From positions 1,922,001 through 1,986,000 of the forward strand of contig JAHBBC010000003.1 of the NCBI GenBank assembly GCA_019915015.1: DNA of 64,000 bases, read 5' to 3'. The first letter of the stretch is position 1; each line of letters begins with the position of its first letter. This document shows positions 1-11,608 of this stretch, one piece after another. The notes beneath the pieces are model-generated. The model did no database searches. It had not been told where the DNA came from and saw only the letters and a program-made list of their open reading frames with translations. Source of the DNA: Auriscalpium vulgare (lineage: Eukaryota > Basidiomycota > Agaricomycetes > Russulales > Auriscalpiaceae). The position numbers and the translations under genes are program-made.

Positions 1-1552
1 CCGCATCCGCCGCACCCGCACGCGCGACCCGTCGCCCACCGTCGGCGCCCTCACCCAGTCCGACGTCGAGTCCGACTCGGAGTCGCTGCACGGCCGCCCG
101 CGCAGCGCGTACAGCGTCTCGGACGACGAGGACGGCGACTCGGACAGCGGCGACTCGGACGACGACTGGAGCGACGACCAGTTCGACCCGGAGACCGAGG
201 CCAACACCGAGCGCAACGCCCTCGTCGTCCCCGCGGACCTCCCCGACGGCGGCGACCTCGAGCTCGCGGACCCGCTCGGCGAGGGCGTCAACGTCGTCGT
301 CCCGCCCGAGCCGTACTTCCCCACCACCCTCAACTCGACCAGCGCGCGCGGCCCCCGTCGCCGCAAGTCCACGCGTCACAACGAACCGCTTTCCCTCCAG
401 ACCTCGCGCCCCGTATTCCAGCGCGATCGCTGTACCATTACCCTTACGCAGGGTGACCCCGATGCGGTCCTCAAGGAGAGCGGCCGCAAACCGCGGTGCT
501 ATGTCGTGGCGAGCGACATGAGCGACGAGAGCCGGTACGCCGTCGAGTGGGGGATTGGAACCGTTTTGAAGGACGGCGACACTATGTACGTGTCATTTCG
601 GTCTTGTCGACTGTGTGCTGACTGGGAAATATCAGGCTGATAGTGAACGTCGTGGAGGATGAAAAGAAGAGTGCGTTCTGCCGCCCCGTTTGTGCCCATA
701 TATCTCTCTGACACGAGGCCTCAGCCGACCCCTCCGTACCTAACGCCGCTGACCGCGCTGCTAAGCTCCGCTCCCAGCAGGAGGTAAGCAGCCAGCCTCG
801 CGGCGCACGACCTGCTCACGTGTCGCTGTTCCAGCGTCAAGGCCTTGCGTATATCCTGTGCCGACAGGCCACGAGCCTTTTGCAGCGCACGCGCTTGAAC
901 GTCAAGATCTCGTGCGAGGCGTGGCACGCCAAGAATTCCCGCCACATGATTCTTGGTGCGTCGTGTACGGCGGGCGAATCGTCTGTTCTGACCACGGGCG
1001 ATGTGCAGACATTGTGGACCATAGAGATCCGGTGATGCTCATTGTCGGCAGTCGCGGTCTTGGCCAGCTGAAGGGGTATGCCTCCACTCTATCGAGACCT
1101 TCACCTGCCTCAACTCACGGTTGCACAGCATCCTCCTGGGTTCGACATCTCACTATCTCATTCAGGTACTCCCTTACTCTGTCTGTTCCCCACGTTCTCA
1201 CCGCTCACAACCTCGTTCCCAGCGCTGCTCCGTCCCCGTCATGGTCGCGCGCCGCCGTCTCAAGCGGCCTCCGCGCCGCAACGCGCACCTCGCCAAGCAC
1301 CGCGCGCGTGTCTCCCTTGCGGAGGCAGCCGGAGTCGAGCGCGTCACGCAGCGTGTCGATGCGGAGGTCGCGCACATGCGCGAGGAGATCGAGCGAGAGG
1401 AGGACCGCGAGGAGGAGCGCATGCGCGTGCGCCGCGAGCGCGATGATGGCGAGGAGGGGGAGGAGGAGGGCCTGGCGGAGACGGAGGTCGAGGGCGAGGG
1501 CCACGGCCGCGCGCCGGTCGAGCGCAAGCCTACCCTCGAGCTTGCTAGGTGA
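1..1552 (+). CDS. Universal stress protein (UspA) family, 5' partial
   Basis: Inferred exons are 1-585, 636-670, 725-783, 835-955, 1009-1075, 1129-1165 and 1223-1552. All junctions are GT-AG and keep frame. The N-terminal part is acidic and disordered (Asp/Ser/Glu runs), followed by a UspA fold that starts near RCYVVASDMSDESRYAVEWG. The C-terminal half of the fold shows the family signature DPVMLIVGSRGLGQLKG, then ILLGSTSHYLIQ and CSVPVMVARRR. In UspA proteins the G-x2-G-x9-G-S/T pattern binds the ATP phosphates, and GSRGLGQLKG...GSTSHYL fits it. An Arg/Glu-rich tail of about 80 residues ends at the stop at 1550-1552. The start lies upstream of the window. The family is known in fungi as cytosolic stress or nucleotide-sensing proteins; a specific role cannot be read from the sequence. 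Confidence 0.88.
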
Positions 1553-2828
1553 AGGACGACGGGTGACGGGTGACGGGAGGAGTTGTGAAGGTAAGTTATG
1601 ATGACATGATTTGGAGTGCATTTGGTACGTTTTCATCAGTGGGGATGTTGCGAGAAGTGGTGCAGGGGAAGGAATCGTCAAGAAGCGATCCTAGAGAAGA
1701 AAGTATACGTGTATAGTGGTCTGTAGCGCCCAATGCCGAACTCTGCGAGATTTGGCGGACTCAGCATCCATCTTGCAATATGTATCAAGCTGTGACGAGG
1801 TCGTCTCTGGGACAACTTTATTCCCCAAAACCGTCAAAATCCTTGAAGCCGTCGCTGTGTACGAGTCACTTACTCTTATTGTCCCTTCACACTCAGGAAA
1901 TGTTGAGTATTTATCCAAAGTACCTCATGCACTCTGGAGGCAACAACATCAAGGAAAAATGATTGTCCCAGTGGCATGCATCTCTAGACTCTGGTACCCA
2001 CCCACCCCGATGACTACCATCCACACATGCGAGTTCAGGTATCGGGCCGGTCGGCTAGTACGTAGTTGCGCAGGAACCACCGAGTATGTATCATATTGTA
2101 TAGGGACAGCCATTTGCGCCTGCATTTTCATCCTGCTGATCCCGCGTCCAAGTCTGAGCGATATTGATTTTCGGTGAAGCAGCGCTAGCGGCCCTCGGAA
2201 CCGCATGCCAGCGGGCGACGCTTCGCGGTGATGTACGCAGAGGCGCCTCGATAAACATGATTAAATCCAGGTTCTCCTTGGTGCGCGTAGTTACAATGCA
2301 CCGGGGGTAGTGATCACGCCGAATCGCCACTCAACCTCTTTCTTCTATGGACGCGAGAAGCGGAATGACGGGATGAGCTGGGCCAGTGCCACTTCTATAG
2401 CGTTCGAATGTAAGTTGGGACGAAGCCTGCTCTTGACGAGCACCACCAAACCTACTCATTTCGGATAATTGAAGCCGCTGTGTGATGATAGTGCCAATCA
2501 GCGAGCATCCAGAAGGGAGCCGACTAAGTATTCACATACATGCTCTCGATCTACTGAGGAAGGTCAACCTGGCGAACAAGCAGAAATCAGCGCGTTATGT
2601 TACAGTTTACGCTGCCCAGACTGACATATATTACAGTAACCACCCGTAGCGGTGCGCCCTTCCGCATCCACCGCCTCTGGCAGCGGCGACAGCCATCGCT
2701 CGGGCTTCCCCTCGTCCGCAATGAGGCAGTGATGAGGTCCTGTACATCATGAGTACGCGACCACCGTCAAATCCACTACAAGAGCATACCGGTCATAGAG
2801 AGCAAGCCATCTCCGAAGACGTGGCGGT
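1553..2828. other. Intergenic, no gene recognised
   Basis: About 1.3 kb between the UspA gene and the P450 remnant. Open frames here are short, on both strands, and show no recognisable domain or splice-consistent coding run. Confidence 0.6.
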
Positions 2829-3363
2829 TCACCCTAGCCGACAATTTGACGAGGTGAGCGGTCGAGCATGGCCATAGAGGCGAGGTACGTACTCGAGAAA
2901 CCACGAAGTCTCTTCGAACACGTCCTGTTCTTTCAGCAGGATGCTATGGCACGCCTTCGGAGCTGAGACCATGTCTTGTATATCCTTCCGGTGGTGGAGG
3001 TTAACTGTCTGACTATATGAAACCAGCGAGCGGGCGTACACCAAATAATCCGTGAATCTTGATGATATCGCCGCAGGCCTGGGTGAGATGCTCATGTAAT
3101 GCCTTCGCCCGGGCGTAGAAGATTTGACCAAGGTTACCTAGAGGTGATGAGCCACCGAGATCTCGTAGGCTCCTCGTATGACAGACGGACGTACCTCTCA
3201 GAAGGGGCGCACGTGGAGGACCACGGATTGCCCGTTGGGGAGACTGCTGGACCCTGTGTCGCACTGCGAAGAACGCGAGAATGACGGCGCACCCAACGAG
3301 AGGGAGGATGGACGCAACCGCCACGGAGGGTGTAAAGATGGTGCTGACGACTTGCAAGTGCAT
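2829..3363 (-). pseudogene. Cytochrome P450 5' remnant
   Basis: The ATG at 3363-3361 opens a membrane anchor (VAVASILPLVGCAVILAFFA), then a Pro-rich hinge, then HEHLTQACGDIIKIHGLFG, which resembles the start of the P450 fold. After a probable intron the frame continues with HSILLKEQDVFEETSWFLEY, matching the segment of fungal P450s that usually reads ILVKEQDVYEE. Reading stops at 2829, shortly after the point where family members continue into the B-C region. The I-helix, ExxR, PERF and heme-Cys motifs are absent, and nothing P450-like follows in the next 1.2 kb of the minus strand. About 130 residues remain of an expected roughly 500. I infer a truncated, non-functional copy. Confidence 0.62.
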
Positions 3364-4254
3364 GATGGGCGATACATTGACGTCCCCGTCCGTCCGTGTT
3401 TATATGGAGCGGACAGCATGACTCGGACCGGGCGTGCGCAAGCAGGGCTTGGTATGCGTGTTTTTCTGATGATAGTTCCGTCCCACCAGGACGGGATGTG
3501 TGGGATGCGTGGGTGTCATACGACCTTCGGATGCGCTAAGAAGAACAGGGTAAGTAATCTCCTGCGCAAAAAGACAATCGTTCCGCCAGCAAGCAAGGTC
3601 TGCAATAGAATCAGGGACGGACAGCCGCGGAAAAATAGTACTTATATAGCGCCACAGTCACTTCCTCTACGAAGTTTTCGATGCAGATGTCGATGGAGAT
3701 TCGCAGCACGGCATGGCTCAAGTCACTCCTGGCCCGGAGTCTCTCAAAAGGAAGGGCAGTGGCCATCGTCGAGAGAATTTAAAACCACAACTAAGCAAAA
3801 CATGCACACCGACAGCTAGAATGGGAAAACCTATTTTAAGGACGTTGTCTTCTGGCGGCAGACCGGACTTCGTTTTCGGGCCAGCGATGTCAAATCTCGT
3901 GAAAGCAGGAGTGAATCAGCACACGGCGTACGTAGCTGCGCAGTGCGGACGGCACTCAACTCAATGGAGATGTGGTACTGGTTGACATTGACGTGGCAAA
4001 CGGGGGCGTGGGGCGCATGCAGGGGAGACACGCCGGGAGAAGATGAGCTGATGAGCCTGAGCAAACCCGGAAGAAGATCACTTCTTACATGACTTGTGTT
4101 CAGGTACTAGGCCGACATAGACCGCGATGATGGCTTGCTGGACGACTCGGATACAGTACCAGCACCATTGGGAGTAAGAGAAAACCTAGCCATTGAGTAG
4201 CCACTGGACGCGTACTTACAGTAGGACTAGAGTTGGTTCGCGGCAAAAGTTATT
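3364..4254. other. Intergenic, no gene recognised
   Basis: About 0.9 kb upstream of the P450 remnant and downstream of the tRNA. No supported coding sequence. A short T run on the minus strand at about 4246-4249 is the likely Pol III stop for the tRNA. Confidence 0.55.
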
Positions 4255-4353
4255 TTCGGGTACGGGGAATCGAACCCCGAGCTGCCGCGGCCACTGCCTA
4301 CGTAACGCAAGCGGATTGAGAGGCGGCAATGTTAGCCGTTACACCATACCCGA
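4255..4353 (-). tRNA. tRNA-Glu (CUC) with 27-nt intron
   Basis: The minus strand folds as a complete cloverleaf. The acceptor arm is TCGGGTA (4353-4347) pairing with TACCCGA (4262-4256), with discriminator A at 4255. The D-arm is the GTGTAACGGCTAACAT type typical of fungal tRNA-Glu. The anticodon stem GCCGC/GCGGC encloses loop C-T-CTC-A, giving anticodon CUC (4320-4318), and the T-arm is GGGGTTCGATTCCCC. The 27-base intron occupies 4316-4290, directly 3' of position 37, the canonical place. Mature length is 72 nt. A TTTT tract follows just downstream of the 3' end. Confidence 0.93.
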
Positions 4354-4865
4354 GATGATAGATGGACAGCTGTAGGTCTCTATCATCATTGTGTATTAAA
4401 TGTTTGAATGGACAGGCAACTGTCATTTTTTGGGAAGCAATATCTGCATTTTCAGAGGTCTGACAAGACTTGTAACCACAACCAGGATAAACTGATGTTG
4501 AAGTACTTCTGAGCTCACAGTGATACTCACAGCCTACATCTTGAAAACTTTGTAAGGGCGAGGCAATGCCTTGTAGTTCATCATTATGCACGGCTACTGT
4601 AGCCGTTGATGAGATAAATCATGTAAGGGTTGAGGGAGGTATACTCGCACTCAGCGGGTGGAGGGGGAGGATGCCAAGCATGAGGATTCCGCGAGCTGTC
4701 GGTAGCCCCAGACTGGCACCAATCACTCCACAGTACCGAAGTAACGAGATGCATACGTACCCAAGGACGATCAACAGAAGCAGATTCTGGTGAATAATCA
4801 GTCAACAAGGCTGCGATCATTCGCCAGCTACGAGATTCATACACAACTGCCTTCACATCAAAATG
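4354..4865. other. Intergenic, no gene recognised
   Basis: About 0.5 kb between the tRNA 5' end and the 3' end of the polo-box gene. No coding or repeat structure stands out. Confidence 0.5.
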
Positions 4866-6763
4866 TTACCCATCAAAAAGGGACACAAACTCCTCGAACA
4901 CTTTCATCCTCTCGCCCACCGTGCGGCGCGAGTGGCAATCCCTGACGTTCAATCTACCATACAGTCCGCAATGAGCTTCAACTCCATGTTCATGTAGGAG
5001 AAGGAAAGGCGGATACGCACCGAAACACTTCTCCATCCTTGCGCACGAACTCGACCTGCTCTTCCTCCACATCAACGTCCAATACAACACCATCAAAGAA
5101 CATGATCCTATACCGCCCACGGGCGTCGCGTACACACCACCCAACGCCGTCAATGAATCGCGTGTTCCGCGCTGCCTTCGGGGAGACGGGCACGGCGCTC
5201 TGCGGGCGGCTCTGTCCAGCGTCACGGTCGACAACGGTGCTGCTCGCACGGCGTAGCGTCCCACTGGTGTTGCGTATCGAGCGAGGGCTCAGCTTGGGAC
5301 GTTGAGCGATGTTGACGTCGGAGAAGGCGTTGATCGACGGCGTGATGGAGGGCGTTCTGTGCTGCTTGGTTACGAGCTCGTCCGTCGACGCAATAGCCGG
5401 CGGCCGTTGTGTAGACGAGGGGTCAGCCATAGCCGGGGTGAGAGACGCATCGAAGGTCGCCTCAGCAACGTCCACGATGCGTAGAAAGTCCAGCATAATC
5501 GCCATGCCTTCCTTTTCTCTCCGAGAGAGCGCACCAGAGTCCTTTGCATCCAGCGCTCCACGAGCAGAACAGAACATGACCTTCCTACTCCAATCGCGCG
5601 AGGATTCGGACGTAGAGGTGATCTCTAGGGTGCGCTGCTTGCGCGAGAGGCGGATTTTCAAAGCATCATGAGCATCGGAACTGGATTTGGGTGCTGCGGT
5701 ATTGAGGACGAGTTCGACGTCTGCTTGTGGCCCGTTTGCCAGAAGCGTGCATGTCGAAGAGGGCTGATGCATAACGAGCTGCGTGAGACCGTCAGCCACG
5801 AATCGGATGGGAAAGTGAACGGCATACCTTGGGTATTTTCTTTTTGGCGTGCTCGACAACTCTGGCCGCTTGTTCGTAAAGCCGATAATACGTCGTAGGT
5901 AGCGTGTTCAGGATATACGTGCTTGTTGGTTCTGCGATGCAACAAGGTGTGCTCAGATGCGGGGCTTTGAAGACCTGTATCTGCTCGAACAGTCGTCGTC
6001 GAATGAGCCGGGAAGTGCACATTGAACGTGAGGTACGTACATTCTGGCCGTCTGGACTTACTGTGAGGACTTCATCGCCCTTCCTTCCCTTCCGTCGCTC
6101 ACCTTCGCGGAAGTCGATGAGGGCGGCGTGCGAGGGTAGTATGACGACTTGACCAGATGCCGTCTTGTGGGTCTTCGGTGGGAGTTCGGCGGAGGAAAAA
6201 AGCGTCCGAATCGTCGTGTTCGTTCCTTTGGCGGTCACTGCACTGCCGCCCGCTGCGGGAGTCTGGATGTTGTCGTCCACGACAGTCGCAGGAACGTTCG
6301 GAGGCACCTTCGAGAGAAGGTTTCGCAAGGATGGGCGGGAGTTCATGCCTGAAGAGAGGTGTACAGGTCGCTTGAGCGTCCGAGCGCCGGCGTCGTGTAC
6401 ACTTGACGCTCCATCGGAATCCTCAGACAGATGAAGATCCCGCATGTTAGCAAGATTATTGGCACCGAACGCCCGCCTCGGAGAACGTTCCCGTGAGGGC
6501 GCTGGCCATCCATGCTGAGAGCGAGCATCATTCGTCTCCCCAGACGCCCTGGGGTGGTTCTCTTTCGTCGTTCGAGAGTTGTTCGAGCGCAGAGCGGAGT
6601 CGGCGGTATGAGCAAACGAGACGCTCGTAGGACGTGTGCTGGAAGACAGTTCATCGCGCAGGTCGCTCCTGAGGTCGATAGAGTTGGTAATGTCGTCTAG
6701 AGGTTGGCGTCCGCGAATCTTCGGGCCGCATTTGTTACTCTGCAGAGAAAGTTGAGGAGACAT
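4866..6763 (-). CDS. Polo-box protein, PLK4-like C-terminal half, no kinase domain
   Basis: Exons (high to low) are 6763-6041, 5980-5828, 5778-5021 and 4941-4866, about 569 residues. The first 170 residues are disordered and Ser/Arg-rich. A crypto-polo-box-like region follows: THKTASGQVVILPSHAALID, FREGERRKGRKGDEVLTVSP, APHLSTPCCIAEP. Near the C-terminus is a canonical polo-box strand run, RFIDGVGWCVRDARGRYRI then MFFDGVVLDVDVEEEQVEFV. PLK4/SAK-type kinases carry these boxes behind an N-terminal Ser/Thr kinase, but here the ATG at 6763-6761 follows a short promoter-like stretch and no kinase motif (GxGxxG, HRDLKxxN, DFG) is found upstream, where the strand opposite holds another gene. A regulator or scaffold of spindle-pole or cell-cycle function is inference. 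Alternatively, a distant kinase exon was missed. Confidence 0.68.
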
Positions 6764-7273
6764 GGTTATGATTCAGAAAGAGCGGCGGAGTTGGCGTGCG
6801 GCGGTCGAGAGAGCGGGACAAAGGAGTTGGGTTGTATACTATAGCTAGTAGCAGGAAGAGACGAGTGCGTAAGCGCCTCGGAGCTACAACGTCTCAACCT
6901 CCCACCATACTATCACAACGCTATTCCCTGCATTCTCCTGGGTCGCTGCAGTCTCTTCCAGGCGCTAGATGCAATGCGAGGCTATGCAGCACTGAAACAT
7001 GTCTCCCGTCAATTAGCGAGCAACTATGTAAGGTCAACTCCAACCTAGTAAGCGCGCAATGGCGGAGCCCTGCAAGCATCACAGGACCTATCCCAGTCAC
7101 AAACAGGTTTCAAATAATCTGACTTGCTCACGTCCGTGGAGTGCTCTTGCCTGGAAGCCCTGCTGACATGGCGCTCAAGTACTCAACAAGCTATGCGCTT
7201 ACCCGCATCAAAGTGCTCTGCTCCTGGACAGTACCTTTCACGTCCCCAGCCATCCTTCTTCCCACTTTCCTCC
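6764..7273. other. Divergent promoter region
   Basis: About 0.5 kb between the divergent starts of the polo-box gene (minus) and the membrane-protein gene (plus). A TATA-like stretch (tatactatagc) sits about 70 bp upstream of the minus-strand ATG. No gene is seen. Confidence 0.45.
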
Positions 7274-8317
7274 ATGAGCTCGACACCTATGACTGAGCAG
7301 GCGAACTTTACCCTGTCAGACGACCAACTGTCGTCGATGGAAACATTCTTGGATGAGTTGGAGACGAAGACGCCGTTAGGACGGATCCGCAAGGAGGCGG
7401 ATGCAAGCAAGGCCTTTGTTGACACCGTCAACTCTCTCATCGTCGTGGTGAGTACACCTTCCACACACACATGCTTCATGTTTTGAGCATGCCCACAGGG
7501 AGCATTCATAGCTGGCGTGCAAGCGCAGCTACTGGCGGCCACCAGTAACTCGAACGACTCACCTCTCGAAGTTGCAACCAACTGGTTCGGCTTCTTCGGC
7601 CTCACGCTCGATATCATCGGTACTTCCACAGGCGTCGCACACACCATCATGCTGCAGGCTTCCATCCGCCAGTCCAAAGCGATGGTCCTGCAGCTCACGA
7701 CGCGCATCGACCAGGCGAAGCAGGAGATACACTCCCTGCTGACGAAGCGCAAGCTCATCCGCCCCGACCCGCAATCCGAGGCCAACCTCGCCATGACCCT
7801 GCGTGGTATATATGTGATCGCGTCGACGCTCATCACCGCAGACACAAATGGGGTGTTTGGCCACAAGGCGGACCACCTCGTGCTCAATAGCTTGGAGCAC
7901 CCCGGCAAAACAGGCGCTATACCATCGTTCGTATCGCGCGTGATGACATCGTATGCCGGTATCCTGGTCACGCTCACCGGCGTGTCTGGCGTCGCTTCGT
8001 CGGAGCTCTGGGTCTTTGGGCAAATTCCTGTCGCAGCGATGGGCTTCGGGGCGTTCATGTTGCTGCTTTCGGTGCTGTGTTATGCAACGCAAACGCAGCC
8101 CCGCGGCATCTGGATTTGCTGTGTCGCTATCACAGCAATGACAGTCTGTACTTCGTCGCTCCCGTTTGGAAATCCCAAGAGTATGGAGAATTATCGTTGC
8201 TGGATCAGTTGTGCTGATGATTATCTTTCTTTTAGGGAGGAAAAGGGCCATTGTGTTCGGGCAGGTTCAAGATCAATTAGCGTATATGCCGTCTGTCAGA
8301 GGTCTCACATTTCCTGA
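7274..8317 (+). CDS. Basidiomycete multi-pass membrane protein, unknown function
   Basis: Exons are 7274-7447 and 7499-8317 (intron GT-AG, phase 0). I chose the ATG at 7274 (MSSTPMTEQ); an upstream in-frame start would add a low-complexity leader. After an acidic N-terminus come four hydrophobic segments: FIAGVQAQLLAATS, FGFFGLTLDIIGTSTGVA, YAGILVTLTGVSGVASSELWVF, and a pair near the end (FGAFMLLLSVLCY and GIWICCVAITAMTVC). Between segments two and three lies an amphipathic stretch IRQSKAMVLQLTTRIDQAKQE that could form a coiled coil. I recall similar proteins as lineage-expanded, uncharacterised membrane proteins of Agaricomycetes, and no catalytic motif is visible. The last 30 residues are poorly constrained, so the true 3' end could differ. 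Confidence 0.62.
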
Positions 8318-8655
8318 CACTAGGTCTGTCACTTGAATACTCTTAACGCACACTTTGCTCTCCAACTTCCGTGCTTGTGACAGTACTTGTCTGCGTCCTG
8401 CAGGTCACACCTCGTCACCCCGCGCGTATACATAAATCATACTTTTCTTCACTACGTCATACATAATTACAGTAATAGTTTCGCTGTTTAATCTTCGCAT
8501 CTAAGGTACGGCGTATGTACCGCGTATGCTGAGCGATCCGTGTCTTCGATGTGTGAGGTGTGTTCGAACTCAAGGATTCCGAGACGCGTTCTCATGGGGG
8601 GTCAATCTGAAATGGAAAGGTAAACCTACGCCCTACATGCAGTAGTGTATGTCAC
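8318..8655. other. Intergenic, no gene recognised
   Basis: About 0.34 kb between two convergent genes, AT-richer than its flanks. No feature is supported. Confidence 0.45.
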
Positions 8656-9476
8656 TCACCAGGCAAGTTTCGTCATCCATCGCAGAGGTAACGTCGCCGG
8701 CAGGAGTAATGGCTGTCGCGTTGGTGGCCAATAAGGCGCGTTCGGATGGTCGTCGCCCGCGCTCTCCGAGCCGATAGTGCCGCTCGTCATGCTGGCGGGC
8801 GACGCTAAAAAATGTAAGTCAAATAGCGCTCGTAAGGATCGCTAAGATGCAGCTACTCACGCTCGACATGGGGCGGCTCGATCTCCTCTTCGAAGCGCAG
8901 CATTCCATAAAAATTGCGGCAACAAGGAACCCTCAAGGAGCTCTCCCACACCCATCCCACCGTCTGCGCCCGATCCCCATCTATTCTCACAAGCACGAGC
9001 GCATCAGCCAGATGCTGTTCGCCATCGGGCAACATGTGCGGATCAGCCGGATGCCCAGCCTCGTGCATGATTGCCACCGCCTCATCGGCAAACAGCCGCA
9101 GAAACGGATATCCACGATACTCGCGGCCGCTGCCTGAGCAATATTGCTTGGCTTCCCGCTGGGCGAGCACGGGCGCATGTGCCCACTGTCCTAGGTGTGG
9201 CGGGGGTGCCACGGTCCGGGGGATGTCGTACATGAAGAGCTCGGAGGCACGGGTAGGTGGGGGCGGAGGGCACTCCTTTTTTCGACTGGGCCGTGTAAGG
9301 AGTGGGGGGGCAGGCATATTCGCACCTGCATCCACGAGAGCAGGCTCCACTGCATTCTCTGGAGGTACTTGCGTCGAGCTTGGATGGTCTTCTTCAGCGG
9401 GGACAACTTGTACGCTATACGCACTCAACCACGTGCGGATATCATATTGCTGCAACGACGGCCTGTAGATCGTCAT
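8656..9476 (-). CDS. SH3-like domain protein with GWVWES motif
   Basis: Exons (high to low) are 9476-8861 and 8804-8656, joined in frame by a GT-AG intron. The N-terminal 90 residues are Pro-rich and disordered. The core, about residues 130-190, reads as an SH3-like beta barrel: YPFLRLFADEAVAIMHEAGH, then LVLVRIDGDRAQTVGWVWES. The same core pattern (LGSLVDVLEEWPG... GTVGWVWES) occurs in the gene at 26728-27728, so the two are paralogues. The start MTIYRPSLQQ is the only in-frame ATG that fits; an upstream ATG at 9515 is cut off by a stop. Function is unknown. A peptide-binding or adaptor role is only inferred from the fold. Confidence 0.55.
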
Positions 9477-10660
9477 TTAGTGAGGACATTCACATAGGAA
9501 CGGACTCGGAGGCATGATGAACTGACGCTAGTGCTTCGGCGAGAGTAATTGTGCCTACATTCTTTGATGGTGTGTTGGAGGTGGGCGGGATAGGTAATGG
9601 CCTCCGTGCATAAAGCATACTGAGGAGATGGGTACGAGCAGCGAGCTGGGAAAGAACTGTCTGCAAGTGTTCGACAGTGACCGCCGAGGATCAGTCGACA
9701 TGCTGCTGGACGAGGAGAGTTATAAGCGGGCAGATCCTACCAGTATGCGTCTTAAGCTCTACTATAACTGTCCTTGGGCGCCAGTTCATGACACACGGAG
9801 GTCAGCGCTTCGACCGCTGCTTGCGAAGACAATGATGTGGCCCAGATGATTGTCCGCCGTGGATTCGTGATGAGCGCGCAGAGAGGCAACGAGTCGCCGA
9901 ATAGTGGCGAGTGTGTCAGGCTGTCGTTCATGACTGCATGATCTGGACGCGACGCCGACGGCTACTCGACCACTCCATGGGCATTTCGAAGGTGTTTGGA
10001 GTCTGGGCTGTGTACTAGCATTAGGGCGCCTGCGCTGCGCACACAGGGGTGAACGGGCAATCAAGAAACAGGGTACCGCAAAGCCCGAATGCGGCATTGA
10101 TATATCACATCATGAAACTCTTCGCCATGTTCAGCCAGTCTTGCGCCCATGAAGACTTGGCGCAAGCTCACCTACCCCCGCTTGCATTGGCGCAGCGACA
10201 CTGCGGCGAGCGGGTACAATGATCGCTGCGCGTCCTCCAAGAGTTAGTTCAACTCCCCGGGTGTAATCGTCCGGGTGCTCGCGGCGTACATTCTCGATAC
10301 AAACGTCGACGCTCGGCCCGCGCTCGGAATGTTGGGGCCGAATCACAGCTTCCCAACAACATCATGATGTGACAATCATGCAGTATGCCACGAGGTGCAC
10401 AGGTCAGTCAGTGCCATTTGTTAGAGCTCCTATCGCGAAGTGATCTCTGTATGAAGGCAGCTCACCATGTCGACCACAGACATGGGCGAGCACAAGCAAC
10501 GGGGAGTGGATGTGTCACAGCAGCCCAGCTAGTCCAGTGCGATATTGTCTATTAGATGTAAATGCAAACAAGCGATAGTGTCCTATGATTCTGAGGGCTT
10601 GTGTGATGCGCATACAAACAACAAGCACAATGTGCTTACCTCTGTATGCTCAAGAATCCG
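9477..10660. other. Intergenic, no gene recognised
   Basis: About 1.2 kb with only short, unsupported open frames on both strands. Confidence 0.5.
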
Positions 10661-11329
10661 TCACGCCCCCTTCGCATTGTACTTCAAACCCTCCAACTTC
10701 TCGATTTCGGTCTCTACAAGAGCGATTGAGCGGTGGAGCAAGTGCTGGAACCCAACCGTCACCAACGCGACCGACCACCACACGACGTCCGTCAGCCCGC
10801 TTCCACGGACCAGACAAAACACCGGAGCTGCTGCGGCTGTCGCGTACATCAAAATGTGCGGCGCGAGGGGGACATGCTGCAAGGCTGGGTGCGCATGCCA
10901 TGTCTTCGCGAGAAGGTTCGCGAGCGCGGCGAGATTAATAGCAGAAAATAGATGCGTGTATGGGATAGGCGGGGTAGGGGCGAGGAAGGCGTTGATCGGG
11001 TTCTCGTTGCGTACAAGGTAAATGACGTGGCTATCGGAAAGATGGGTGAAGAAGCGAGAGGCGATGAGCTAGACACGTACAGGAGGATGGCCGAGCCGAT
11101 GACTGCGCGCATGAGGACGACGAGCAACTTGTTCGACTCAGCGTCCTGCGCTCGGAGGGTATCTATGACCTCTTCCTGCTCTGTTGCGCGCCAAACACTG
11201 TCAGCGTCCACGCACTTACCTCCGCAGTCGTGGGTTGAACGTACCTTCTTCATCGAGAACCCGAAATTCCGACTCGTTTACGCGGTCCTCATCGTTGGAA
11301 AAGGGCAGGCGTTGGCGCAGGGCCGTCAT
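10661..11329 (-). CDS. Small conserved fungal membrane protein
   Basis: The ATG at 11329-11327 begins MTALRQRLPFSNDEDRVNES. Three exons splice in frame. The first ends at the GT-AG intron after VLDEE. The second is EQEEVIDTLRAQDAESNK followed by a hydrophobic helix (LLVVLMRAVIGSAIL). The third reads HVIYLVRNENPINAFLAPTP and continues through three more hydrophobic segments to the stop at 10661. About 200 residues with four likely membrane helices, an acidic cytosolic N-terminus and a short charged tail (VETEIEKLEG). I do not recognise a named family. The layout suggests a small ER or vacuolar membrane protein, which is inference only. Confidence 0.6.
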
Positions 11330-11608
11330 GGTGGTGGTTGCGGGTCAAGGTGCAATAGGCGAGGCAGCAGCATGGGGGTACGTACAGTGTTGGCGGGAGT
11401 GGACGGACTCAGGCTCCGAATCGGACTCCAGGGAAGCCGCCCGCCCCCGGCGAATGAATGATTAGATTAGATCTTCGAGGCCTCCATCATACTATCTTTT
11501 CATCGCGAGTCAGAGTCTTGAGCCGCTTTCTCCGTAACTTCCTCTGCTTTGCTCAAGTTTTGCAAGCACTCACGCTAAAACTGCTACCTGGCGAGCGTGT
11601 ACGCCACA

